From: Streptococcus mitis 17/34
Lineage (GTDB): Bacteria > Bacillota > Bacilli > Lactobacillales > Streptococcaceae
Reading direction: 5' to 3'
Assembly: GCA_000430305.1 (NCBI GenBank)
Contig: ASZZ01000015.1
Coordinates: forward strand, 1 to 43,171
DNA: 43,171 nucleotides
Positions within the stretch are counted from its first letter, which is position 1, and each line of letters starts with the position of its first letter. Shown here one piece after another: positions 1 to 9,423 of the stretch. A program made the position numbers and the translations under genes. The notes beneath the pieces are model-generated. The model saw only the letters and a program-made list of their open reading frames with translations. It ran no database searches and was not told the DNA's origin.

Positions 1-943
1 TTTGACTGAAGCAGAAAAAGCTAAGGTAGCAGAAGCAGTTAAGAAAGCTAACCCAACAGTAACAGATGTTAAAGTTGGCAAAGATGGTACAACCACAGTA
101 ACCTTCCCAGATGGCAGCACAGCCGTTATTCCATCAGGTGATACAGTTAAGAAATCATCAGATAACGCAGGTAACGATGTGGTTAAACCAGCTGATAAGA
201 CTGTGGTAGCGAACCCAGATAAACTTACAGATGCTGAGAAGAAAGCCATCGAAGACAAAGTTAAAGCTGTAAATCCAGGTGCAACTGTAGTAGTAGACGA
301 TAAAGGAAACGCTACAGTGACAACGCCAGCAGGAAACACAGCAGTGATTCCAGCAACAGACTTAACTAAGTCAGCTGAAGATATCTTTAAACAACGTCCA
401 TATGTACCATCAAATGGTGGAGGAAATAACAGTGGTAACGGTAACGGAACTTCTGACAATAACGGAGCTACTAACACTGATGCAAAAGTGGATAAAGCGA
501 AGTTAGAAGGTGCTATTCGTCAATTAGATGAATTAATCATTAAAGAATCAGCTAAGCTTGATGCAGAAACTGCAAAAGAAGCGAATGCACTATCAGCAGA
601 TGCTAAGAAAGTATTTGCTAATGCAGACGCAACTCAAGCAGAAGTGGATGCAATGGTTAAACGTATTGAAGACTTCATGGCGAAGGTTGCTTCAGCAACT
701 GATCATGCAACGCCAGCTAATGATCAAGATGCTCAAACACCAGCTGTAGCTCCAGCTACTACTCAAGCAGCAGCTAACGCTGGTCAAACAGCATCAGCAC
801 AAGCAAATGCGCGTAAAGCAGCTAAAGAGTTGCCAAATACAGGTACAGCAGATTCTACTGTAGCTATGGTAGCAGCTGCCGCAAGTGCATTACTTGGTCT
901 TGGTCTTGCAGGCCGTCGTCGTAAAGAAGACGAAGAAGCTTAA
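1..943 (+). CDS. LPXTG-anchored surface protein, C-terminal part (5' end outside window)
   Basis: This is the C-terminal 313 residues of a wall-anchored surface protein; the reading frame is open to the window edge, so the start is missing. Residues 1-52 and about 69-126 are two copies of a repeat (LT-AEK...NP...DG-TVT...AVIP) that resembles atypical Rib-type repeats of Gram-positive adhesins. A Gly/Asn/Ser-rich linker follows (133-161), then a helical FIVAR-like stretch (163-233) and an Ala/Gln/Thr-rich spacer. The sorting signal is complete: LPNTG at 277-281, a hydrophobic segment, and the charged tail RRRKEDEEA, so sortase anchoring is expected. The ligand cannot be inferred. Anchoring is clear; the repeat family names are my recognition only. 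Confidence 0.9.
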   Translation, partial: LTEAEKAKVAEAVKKANPTVTDVKVGKDGTTTVTFPDGSTAVIPSGDTVKKSSDNAGNDVVKPADKTVVANPDKLTDAEKKAIEDKVKAVNPGATVVVDDKGNATVTTPAGNTAVIPATDLTKSAEDIFKQRPYVPSNGGGNNSGNGNGTSDNNGATNTDAKVDKAKLEGAIRQLDELIIKESAKLDAETAKEANALSADAKKVFANADATQAEVDAMVKRIEDFMAKVASATDHATPANDQDAQTPAVAPATTQAAANAGQTASAQANARKAAKELPNTGTADSTVAMVAAAASALLGLGLAGRRRKEDEEA

Positions 944-1014
944 TTGGTAGATTGTTTGATAATTATCAAATGATAAATCCGATTTTTAACGCTTAAACAA
1001 GTACCTCTCATAAG

Positions 1015-1051
1015 AAAATCTCCTAGCAGGAAAGCCTGCTAGGAGATTTTT
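1015..1051 (+). terminator. Rho-independent terminator of the LPXTG gene
   Basis: A perfect 16-bp stem (1015-1030 with 1035-1050) with a four-base AAAG loop, ending in a T run. The A-rich outer arm could also allow termination on the other strand. From here to 1217 the sequence is AT-rich and I see no gene or structured element in it. Confidence 0.93.
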
Positions 1052-1217
1052 GCATTTCAGGAAGTCGCAGGCTGACGGTAAGCACATAATATATCTATTT
1101 GAAACTAGAGCAGGACACTATGACTCTTAAAATATTTCTATAAATTAATTTGTCTATCCTAATCGATTTGTTTACACCTTGTATCAATATACTATACATT
1201 GTTTTAAAGCCATCATA

Positions 1218-1246
1218 TTGACATACAATTTAATTTTTACTATAAT
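1218..1246 (+). promoter_or_regulatory. Sigma-A promoter of the choline-binding protein gene
   Basis: Consensus -35 TTGACA (1218-1223) and -10 TATAAT (1241-1246) with an ideal 17-base spacer. The AGGAGG ribosome binding site (1253-1258) lies where transcription should begin, so the leader would be only about 15 bases. Confidence 0.9.
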
Positions 1247-1267
1247 TCTTGCAGGAGGATATATCTA

Positions 1268-2233
1268 ATGAAAACAATAAAAAAATTGATGCAAATTGCA
1301 TTAGCAGTCTTTTTCTTTGGTTTGCTAGCGACAAGTGCAGTATTGGCGGATGATGCTGATTCAGAAGGTTGGCAATTTGTCCAAGAAAACGGTAGAACCT
1401 ACTACAAGAGGGGGGAACTCAAAGAAACCTACTGGCGAGTGATTGATGGGAAGTACTATTATTTTGATCCTGTATCTGGAGAGATGGTTGTCGGCTGGCA
1501 ATATATACCTGCTCCACACGAAGGGGTTACGATTGGTTCTTCTATAAGGCAAGATATTGCTTTTAGACCAGATTGGTTTTACTTTGGTCAAGATGGGGTG
1601 CTACAAGAATTTGTTGGTAAGCAAGTTTTAGAAGCAAAAACTGCTACAAATGTCAACAAGCATCATGGGGAACAATATGATAGTCCAGCAGAGAAACGAA
1701 TCTATTATTTTGAAGATCAACGTAGTTATCACACCTTAAAAACTGGTTGGATTTATGATGAGGGGAACTGGTATTATTTACTGAAGGATGGTGGCTTTGA
1801 TTCTCGCATCAACAGATTGACTGTTGGGGAGCTAGCACGTGGTTGGGTTAAGGATTTTCCTCTTACATATGATGAAGATAAGCTAAAACCTGCTCCATGG
1901 TATTACCTAGACCCAGAAACTGGCATTATGCGAACAGGATGGCAATATCTAGGTAATAACTGGTACTACCTCCGTTCATCAGGAGCCATGGCAACTGGCT
2001 GGTATCAAGAAGACTCAACTTGGTACTATTTAGATGCTGAAAATGGTGATATGAAAACGGGCTGGCAATACTTTGGTAACAAGTGGTACTATCTCCGTTC
2101 ATCAGGAGCCATGGCAACTGGCTGGTTCCAGGTCGGTAGTAAATGGTACTATGCTTATAGCTCAGGTGCTTTAGCAGTGAATACCACTGTAGAAGGCTAT
2201 TCTGTCAATTATAATGGCGAATGGATTCAATAA
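1268..2233 (+). CDS. Secreted choline-binding protein (CbpC/CbpF/CbpJ type)
   Basis: A 321-residue exported protein that should attach non-covalently to phosphocholine on teichoic acids. Residues 1-27 form a signal peptide (Lys-rich start, hydrophobic core, AVLA cleavage site). Residues 30-215 hold degenerate aromatic repeats (YYF, WYYLL, GWIY). Residues about 220-321 are canonical choline-binding repeats with the GWQY...WYYL and TGW pattern. No catalytic domain is visible, which fits the CbpF-like layout of divergent repeats followed by consensus repeats. The start follows an AGGAGG site by nine bases. The position upstream of the mevalonate operon matches that of cbpC/cbpJ in pneumococcus, from memory; the exact paralogue is undecided. 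Confidence 0.92.
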   Translation: MKTIKKLMQIALAVFFFGLLATSAVLADDADSEGWQFVQENGRTYYKRGELKETYWRVIDGKYYYFDPVSGEMVVGWQYIPAPHEGVTIGSSIRQDIAFRPDWFYFGQDGVLQEFVGKQVLEAKTATNVNKHHGEQYDSPAEKRIYYFEDQRSYHTLKTGWIYDEGNWYYLLKDGGFDSRINRLTVGELARGWVKDFPLTYDEDKLKPAPWYYLDPETGIMRTGWQYLGNNWYYLRSSGAMATGWYQEDSTWYYLDAENGDMKTGWQYFGNKWYYLRSSGAMATGWFQVGSKWYYAYSSGALAVNTTVEGYSVNYNGEWIQ

Positions 2234-2239
2234 TGAAAG

Positions 2240-2271
2240 AAGCGATTGTGAAGGAAACAATCGCTTTTTTT
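2240..2271 (+). terminator. Rho-independent terminator after the choline-binding gene
   Basis: A 10-bp perfect stem (2240-2249 with 2257-2266), a short purine loop and a seven-T tract, seven bases after the stop codon. Confidence 0.93.
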
Positions 2272-2324
2272 GTGAAAATATAATAAAATAGATAGGAGAG
2301 AATAAATACTTGTAGGAAAAAATA

Positions 2325-2429
2325 ATACTCTTCGAAAATCAAATTCAAACCACGTCAGCGTCGCCTTACCGTACTCAAGTACAGCCTGCGGCTAGCTTCC
2401 TAGTTTGCTTTTTGATTTTCATTGAGTAT
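2325..2429 (+). repeat. BOX repeat element (boxA-boxC form)
   Basis: The element begins ATACTCTTCGAAAATC and ends GATTTTCATTGAGTAT, a near-inverted pair of ends. Its interior holds CGTCAGCGTCGCCTT, the sequence targeted by the classical BOX-A1R primer, and the boxC-like GGCTAGCTTCCTAGTTTGC. No boxB unit lies between them. It sits just upstream of mvaK1 and may form part of the mRNA leader. Confidence 0.88.
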
Positions 2430-2461
2430 GGGACGGCTTTTTCGTCTAGCAAAAGGAAAAC

Positions 2462-3340
2462 ATGACAAAAAAAGTTGGTGTCGGTCAGGCACATAGTAAG
2501 ATTATTTTAATAGGGGAGCATGCGGTTGTTTACGGTTATCCTGCCATTTCTCTGCCTCTTTTAGAGGTGGAGGTGACTTGTAAGGTAGTTCCTGCAGCGA
2601 GTCCTTGGCGCCTCTATGAGGAGGATACCTTGTCCATGGCGGTGTATGCTTCGCTGGAGTATTTGGATATCAAAGAAGCCTGCATTCGATGTGAGATTGA
2701 CTCGGCTATCCCTGAAAAACGGGGAATGGGTTCGTCAGCTGCTATCAGCATAGCGGCTATTCGTGCGGTTTTTGACTACTATGAGGCTGATCTGCCTCAT
2801 GATGTACTAGAAATCTTGGTCAATCGGGCGGAGATGATTGCCCATATGAATCCAAGTGGTTTGGATGCCAAGACCTGTCTCAGTGACCAGCCTATTCGCT
2901 TTATCAAGAACGTAGGATTTACAGAGCTTGAGATGACCTTATCCGCCTATTTGGTGATTGCCGATACGGGTGTTTATGGCCATACTCGTGAAGCCATCCA
3001 AGTGGTTCAAAGTAAGGGCAAGGATGCCCTACCGTTTTTGCATGCCTTGGGAGAATTGACCCAACAGGCAGAAGATGCGATTTCACAAAAAGATGCTGAA
3101 GGATTGGGACAAATCCTCAGTCAAGCGCATTTACATTTAAAAGAAATTGGTGTTAGTAGCCCTGAGGCAGACTCTTTGGTTGAAACGGCTCTTAACCATG
3201 GTGCTTTAGGTGCCAAGATGAGTGGTGGTGGGCTAGGAGGCTGTATCATAGTCTTGGCAGACAATTTGCCACACGCACAAAAACTAGCAAAAAGATTAGA
3301 AGAGAAAGGAGCTGTACAGACATGGATCGAGAGCCTGTAA
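2462..3340 (+). CDS. mvaK1: Mevalonate kinase
   Basis: Phosphorylates mevalonate to 5-phosphomevalonate, the first kinase step of the mevalonate route, in the cytoplasm. It is a GHMP-superfamily kinase of 292 residues, the usual bacterial length. The N-terminal AHSKIILIGEHAVVYG segment is the family signature, the ATP-binding loop is KRGMGSSAAISIAA (about 89-102), and the C-terminal motif is AKMSGGGLGGCII. The start follows an AAAAGGAAAA site. It overlaps mvaD by 19 bases, so the two are translated in step. The nearest upstream elements are a BOX repeat and a weak TATAAT at 2279-2284 lacking a clear -35, so the operon promoter is not certain. Confidence 0.96.
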   Translation: MTKKVGVGQAHSKIILIGEHAVVYGYPAISLPLLEVEVTCKVVPAASPWRLYEEDTLSMAVYASLEYLDIKEACIRCEIDSAIPEKRGMGSSAAISIAAIRAVFDYYEADLPHDVLEILVNRAEMIAHMNPSGLDAKTCLSDQPIRFIKNVGFTELEMTLSAYLVIADTGVYGHTREAIQVVQSKGKDALPFLHALGELTQQAEDAISQKDAEGLGQILSQAHLHLKEIGVSSPEADSLVETALNHGALGAKMSGGGLGGCIIVLADNLPHAQKLAKRLEEKGAVQTWIESL

Positions 3341-4261
3341 CAGTACGTTCTTACGCAAATATTGCTATTATCAAATATTGGGGAAAGAAAAAAGAAAAAG
3401 AGATGGTGCCTGCTACTAGCAGTATTTCTTTGACTTTGGAAAATATGTATACGGAGACGACCTTGTCGCCTCTACCGACGAATGCGATTGCCGATGCCTT
3501 TTATATCAATGGTCAGCTACAAAATGAGGCTGAGCATGCCAAGATGAGTAAGATTATTGACCGCTACCGTCCAGCTGGGGAAGGCTTTGTTCGTATTGAC
3601 ACTCAAAACAATATGCCTACCGCAGCTGGCTTGTCCTCAAGTTCTAGCGGTTTGTCCGCCCTGGTCAAGGCTTGTAATGCTTATTTTCAACTTGGATTGG
3701 ATAGAAGTCAGTTGGCACAGGAGGCTAAGTTTGCATCAGGCTCTTCTTCTCGGAGTTTTTATGGGCCACTAGGTGCCTGGGATAAGGATAGTGGGGAAAT
3801 TTACCCTGTAGAGACAGACTTGAAACTAGCTATGATTATGTTGGTGTTAGAAGATAAGAAAAAACCAATCTCTAGCCGTGACGGTATGAAACTCTGTGTG
3901 GAAACTTCGACGACTTTTGAAGACTGGGTTCGTCAGTCTGAGAAGGATTATCAGGATATGCTGGTTTACCTCAAAGAGAATAACTTTGCCAAGGTTGGGG
4001 AACTAACAGAGAAAAATGCCCTTGCTATGCACGCTACGACGAAAACAGCATCACCAGCCTTTTCTTATCTGACGGATGCATCTTATGAAGCCATGGACTT
4101 TGTCCGCCAGCTTCGTGAGCAAGGGGAAGCCTGCTACTTTACCATGGATGCTGGTCCCAATGTCAAGGTCCTCTGTCAGGAGAAAGACTTGGAGCATTTA
4201 TCTGAAATCTTCAGTCAACGTTATCGCTTGATTGTGTCAAAAACAAAGGATTTGAGCCAAG

Positions 4262-4275
<14 letters not shown>
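3322..4275 (+). CDS. mvaD: Diphosphomevalonate decarboxylase
   Basis: Converts 5-diphosphomevalonate plus ATP to isopentenyl diphosphate, CO2 and ADP. This 317-residue GHMP-fold enzyme opens with the family pattern YANIAIIKYWGKK (residues about 11-23, whose Asn and Lys residues are conserved in substrate binding). It carries the phosphate-binding serine cluster PTAAGLSSSSSGLSA and the ASGSSSRSFYGPLGAW segment. The start lies inside the end of mvaK1 with AAAGGAG ten bases upstream. Its stop overlaps the mvaK2 start by 14 bases. It acts after the mvaK2 product although its gene comes before it, a common order in streptococci. Confidence 0.96.
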
Positions 4276-6277
<2,002 letters not shown>

Positions 6278-6310
6278 CCATCTTCAGACCGAGGTGACTT
6301 TTTTGAATTG

Positions 6311-6319
6311 TGATAAAAT
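6311..6319 (+). promoter_or_regulatory. Probable extended -10 promoter of liaFSR
   Basis: TGATAAAAT gives an extended -10 (TG-n-TAAAAT) 21 bases before the liaF start. There is no good -35 at 17 bases, as often seen for activator-dependent promoters; autoregulation by LiaR is known for the family but I cannot point to a defined LiaR box here. Confidence 0.55.
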
Positions 6320-6339
6320 AGAAGGGAGAGGATACATGT

Positions 6340-7038
6340 ATGAGAAAATTTAAAATCTTTTTATTTATCGAAGCCTGTCTGTTGACAGGAGCTCTGATTT
6401 TGATGGTGTCAGAGCATTTTTCACGTTTTCTGCTGATTCTATTCCTCTTTTTACTTTTGATTCGCTATTACACTGGTAAAGAGGGGAATAATCTTCTGTT
6501 AGTGGTGGCAACCATTCTCTTCTTTTTCATCGTCATGCTCAATCCTTTTGTGATTCTAGCTATTTTTGTTGCGGTCATATACAGCCTTTTTCTTCTTTAT
6601 CCGATGATGAACCAAGAAAAAGAGCAGACAAATCTGGTTTTTGAAGAGGTGGTGACGGTTAAGAAGGAGAAAAATCGTTGGTTTGGGAATCTCCATCATT
6701 TTTCAAGCTACCAGACTTGCCAGTTTGATGATATCAATCTCTTTCGTCTTATGGGCAAGGACACCATTCATTTGGAGAGGGTCATCCTAACCAATCATGA
6801 CAATGTTATTATCCTCAGAAAGATGGTAGGAACGACCAAAATCATTGTACCTGTAGATGTGGAAGTCAGTCTCAGTGTTAATTGTCTTTATGGGGATTTG
6901 ACTTTTTTCAATCATCCCAAGCGAGCCCTCCGCAATGAACACTATCATCAGGAAACAAGAGACTATCTCAAGAGTAACAAGAGCGTCAAGATTCTCTTGA
7001 CCACTATGATTGGGGATGTGGAGGTGGTCAGAGGATGA
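6340..7038 (+). CDS. liaF: LiaF-type membrane protein of the cell-envelope stress system
   Basis: A 232-residue membrane protein, the inhibitor/sensor partner of the LiaS kinase in the response to wall-active agents. The N-terminal 90 residues hold about four hydrophobic membrane segments with short loops. The soluble C-terminal half (about 100-232) matches the LiaF/VraT C-terminal domain, with a regular beta-strand pattern ending GDVEVVRG. It overlaps liaS by four bases (ATGA) and is the first gene of the set. The family role (holding LiaS inactive without stress) is established in Bacillus and streptococci; the assignment here rests on the C-terminal domain and on gene order. Confidence 0.9.
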   Translation: MRKFKIFLFIEACLLTGALILMVSEHFSRFLLILFLFLLLIRYYTGKEGNNLLLVVATILFFFIVMLNPFVILAIFVAVIYSLFLLYPMMNQEKEQTNLVFEEVVTVKKEKNRWFGNLHHFSSYQTCQFDDINLFRLMGKDTIHLERVILTNHDNVIILRKMVGTTKIIVPVDVEVSLSVNCLYGDLTFFNHPKRALRNEHYHQETRDYLKSNKSVKILLTTMIGDVEVVRG

Positions 7039-8030
7039 AAAAACAAGCCTATGTAATTATTGCTATCACCTCTTTCCTATTTGTCTTATTTCTGTCTCAT
7101 AGTTTGTTGGAAATCCTTGATTTTGATTGGTCAATTTTCCTGCATGATGTCGAAAAAATAGAAAAATTTGTCTTTTTGTTGTTGGTTTTTAGCATGTCCA
7201 TGACCTGTCTTTTAGCTCTGTTTTGGCGAGGTGTCGAAGAGATTTCTCTAAGAAAAATGCAGGCTAATCTCAAGCGTTTGTTGGCGGGGAAAGAAGTGGT
7301 TCGGGTTTCTGATCCAGATTTAGATGCCAGTTTCAAGTCCTTGTCAAGGAAACTTAACCTCTTAACAGAGGCTCTTCAAAAAGCTGAAAATCACAGTCTT
7401 GCTCAGGAAGAGGAAATCATCGAGAAAGAACGAAAGCGGATTGCTCGTGATTTGCACGATACAGTCAGTCAGGAGTTGTTTGCGGCTCACATGATTTTAT
7501 CAGGTGTCAGTCAGCAGGCTTTGAAACTGGATAGAGAAAAGATGCAGACCCAGTTGGAGAGTGTCACAGCCATCCTTGAAACAGCCCAGAAGGACTTGCG
7601 GGTCTTGCTCTTGCATTTGAGACCAGTTGAACTGGAGCAGAAGAGTCTGGTTGAGGGAATTCAAATCCTCTTAAAAGAGCTTGAGGACAAGAGTGATCTC
7701 AAGGTTGCTTTCAAGCAAAATGTGACGAAATTGCCCAAGAAGATTGAGGAGCATATTTTCCGAATCTTGCAGGAGTTGATTAGCAATACCCTTCGCCATG
7801 CCCAGGCCTCTTGTCTGGATGTCTATCTCTATCAGATGAATGTTGAATTGCAACTGAAGGTGGTGGACAATGGGATTGGTTTCCAGTTGGGGAGTTTAGA
7901 TGACTTGAGTTATGGACTCCGTAATATCAAGGAGCGGGTCGAAGATATGGCAGGGACGGTTCAGCTTTTGACAGCTCCCAAGCAAGGGCTGGCAGTTGAT
8001 ATCCGTATTCCCTTGCTCGATAAGGAATGA
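7035..8030 (+). CDS. liaS: Sensor histidine kinase LiaS
   Basis: A 331-residue membrane histidine kinase that phosphorylates LiaR on envelope stress. Two hydrophobic segments (about 8-28 and 44-65) enclose a very short outside loop, typical of intramembrane-sensing kinases. A HAMP-like linker leads to the HisKA_3 dimerization helix RKRIARDLHDTVSQE with the phospho-acceptor His141. The ATPase domain has the N-box ELISNTLRHA and the G-box DNGIGF. It starts inside the liaF stop and ends 13 bases before liaR. Confidence 0.95.
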   Translation: MKKQAYVIIAITSFLFVLFLSHSLLEILDFDWSIFLHDVEKIEKFVFLLLVFSMSMTCLLALFWRGVEEISLRKMQANLKRLLAGKEVVRVSDPDLDASFKSLSRKLNLLTEALQKAENHSLAQEEEIIEKERKRIARDLHDTVSQELFAAHMILSGVSQQALKLDREKMQTQLESVTAILETAQKDLRVLLLHLRPVELEQKSLVEGIQILLKELEDKSDLKVAFKQNVTKLPKKIEEHIFRILQELISNTLRHAQASCLDVYLYQMNVELQLKVVDNGIGFQLGSLDDLSYGLRNIKERVEDMAGTVQLLTAPKQGLAVDIRIPLLDKE

Positions 8031-8043
8031 TAAAGGAGTAAAG

Positions 8044-8676
8044 ATGAGAATTTTACTAGTAGATGACCATGAAATGGTCCGCTTGGGCTTGAAAAGCTAC
8101 TTTGACCTCCAAGACGATGTAGAAGTTGTGGGCGAGGCTGCAAATGGGTCTCAAGGTATTGACTTGGCCTTGGAATTGCGTCCAGATGTCATTGTCATGG
8201 ATATTGTCATGCCTGAGATAAATGGGATTGACGCGACCTTAGCTATCCTTAAAGAATGGCCTGAAGCCAAGATATTAATTGTCACATCTTACTTGGACAA
8301 TGAAAAAATTATGCCGGTCTTGAATGCTGGTGCCAAAGGCTATATGCTCAAGACTTCTAGTGCAGACGAACTGCTCCATGCTGTCCGTAAGGTGGCTGCT
8401 GGGGAGTTAGCCATTGAGCAAGAGGTCAGCAAGAAGGTCGAATACCACCGCAACCATATGGAACTTCATGAAGAATTGACTGCGCGTGAGCGAGATGTGC
8501 TCCAACTGATTGCCAAGGGTTACGAAAATCAGCGCATCGCAGATGAACTCTTTATCTCTCTCAAGACGGTCAAAACCCACGTGTCCAACATTCTTGCCAA
8601 GCTTGAGGTTAGCGATCGCACTCAGGCAGCAGTCTATGCCTTTCAGCATCACTTGGTAGGGCATGAGGAGTTTTAG
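8044..8676 (+). CDS. liaR: Response regulator LiaR (NarL/LuxR family)
   Basis: A 210-residue DNA-binding response regulator, the output of the LiaFS system. The receiver domain (1-120) has the acidic pair in LLVDDHE, the phosphorylated Asp53 in VIVMDIVMPE, and the conserved Thr and Lys (VTSY, GYMLK). The LuxR-type helix-turn-helix is at about 145-205 (LTARERDVLQLIAKGYENQ, ISLKTVKTHVSNI). I chose the ATG at 8044 after AAAGGAG rather than the upstream in-frame start at 7996, because homology begins at MRILLVDDHE. Its TAG stop is directly followed by the ATG of the next gene. Confidence 0.95.
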   Translation: MRILLVDDHEMVRLGLKSYFDLQDDVEVVGEAANGSQGIDLALELRPDVIVMDIVMPEINGIDATLAILKEWPEAKILIVTSYLDNEKIMPVLNAGAKGYMLKTSSADELLHAVRKVAAGELAIEQEVSKKVEYHRNHMELHEELTARERDVLQLIAKGYENQRIADELFISLKTVKTHVSNILAKLEVSDRTQAAVYAFQHHLVGHEEF

Positions 8677-9340
8677 ATGAGTCTAACAGATTTACTTGAG
8701 GAGCTAGAAGCAGCAAAAGATCCTAAAAAAGCAGGGCCCATGGAGCCTATATGCGCCATCAATTTTCCTTTCTAGCGTTGCGGCGCCAGAAAGAAATAAA
8801 CTCTATAAAAAATACTTTCCAGAAGCGAAAAAAACAAAGATTATCGATTGGGATTTTGTAGATACTTGCTGGGAAAAAGAGTCTAGAGAATACCAGTATG
8901 TGGCTGCCAATTATTTGAAAGCAATGCAGTCTTATCTAAAGGACAGCGATTTTCCTAAGCTAGAGCAGTTGGTTGTTACCAAGTCTTGGTGGGATACGGT
9001 GGATATCCTAGATCGCATAGTAGGGAGTTTGGTATACGATAAACCGGAAATGGAAAAACTAATCCTCCAATGGAGCCTATCAGACAATATCTGGCTGAGA
9101 CGAGTTGCTATTGACCACCAGTTGTTAAGAAAAGCGAAGACCAATGTCCAACTGATGGAAAAGATCCTGCAAAATAATCTGAATCAAACAGAATTCTTTA
9201 TTAATAAATCCATTGGCTGGGCTCTGCGAGACTACTCCAAAACGAATCCAGCTTGGGTAGAAACTTTCATTGAGAAAAACAAGAAAAGAATGGCTGATCT
9301 TAGTATCAAAGAAGCGAGCAAGTACCTTTCCCATCGTTGA
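8677..9340 (+). CDS. AlkD-like DNA alkylation repair protein, interrupted by two frameshifts
   Basis: The conceptual product is about 221 residues and resembles the DNA alkylation repair (AlkD, HEAT-like) family: helical repeats with the RRVAID segment and a C-terminal INKSIGWALRDYSKTNP, which is characteristic. As given, the frame is lost twice. One G is missing next to 8745 (GAGCC where GAGGCC restores MEAYMRHQFSF) and one next to 8775 (TAGCG where TAGGCG restores LGVAAPERNKLYKKYF). Only the part from about 8780 reads through. Its start abuts the liaR stop with no gap, so it is probably translated by coupling in the lia operon. The family excises bulky alkylated bases; whether this member does so is not known from sequence. 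Confidence 0.85.
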
Positions 9341-9356
9341 AAAGCACAGTCATTAC

Positions 9357-9386
9357 TTGAAAAAAGTCGCTCGTTTATGTTATAAT
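9357..9386 (+). promoter_or_regulatory. Promoter of the trigger factor gene
   Basis: TTGAAA (9357-9362), an 18-base spacer, and TATAAT (9381-9386) with a TG extended -10 at 9378-9379. Confidence 0.85.
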
Positions 9387-9423
9387 AGGCTGTATTTAAA
9401 AAATTTTAAGGAGAAATGACAGA

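Noticed and set aside
1052-1217. A degraded gene or insertion sequence between the LPXTG and choline-binding genes
   Set aside because: I found no open frame, inverted ends or recognizable coding remnant in this AT-rich stretch.
2325-2429. RUP insertion-derived repeat as the identity of the three ATACTC...GAGTAT elements
   Set aside because: The interior carries the sequence complementary to the BOX-A1R primer and boxC-like segments, so BOX is the better name.
7996-8043. Upstream in-frame start for LiaR giving 16 extra residues
   Set aside because: It lies inside the end of liaS, lacks a Shine-Dalgarno sequence, and precedes the normal MRILLVDDHE start, which has AAAGGAG.
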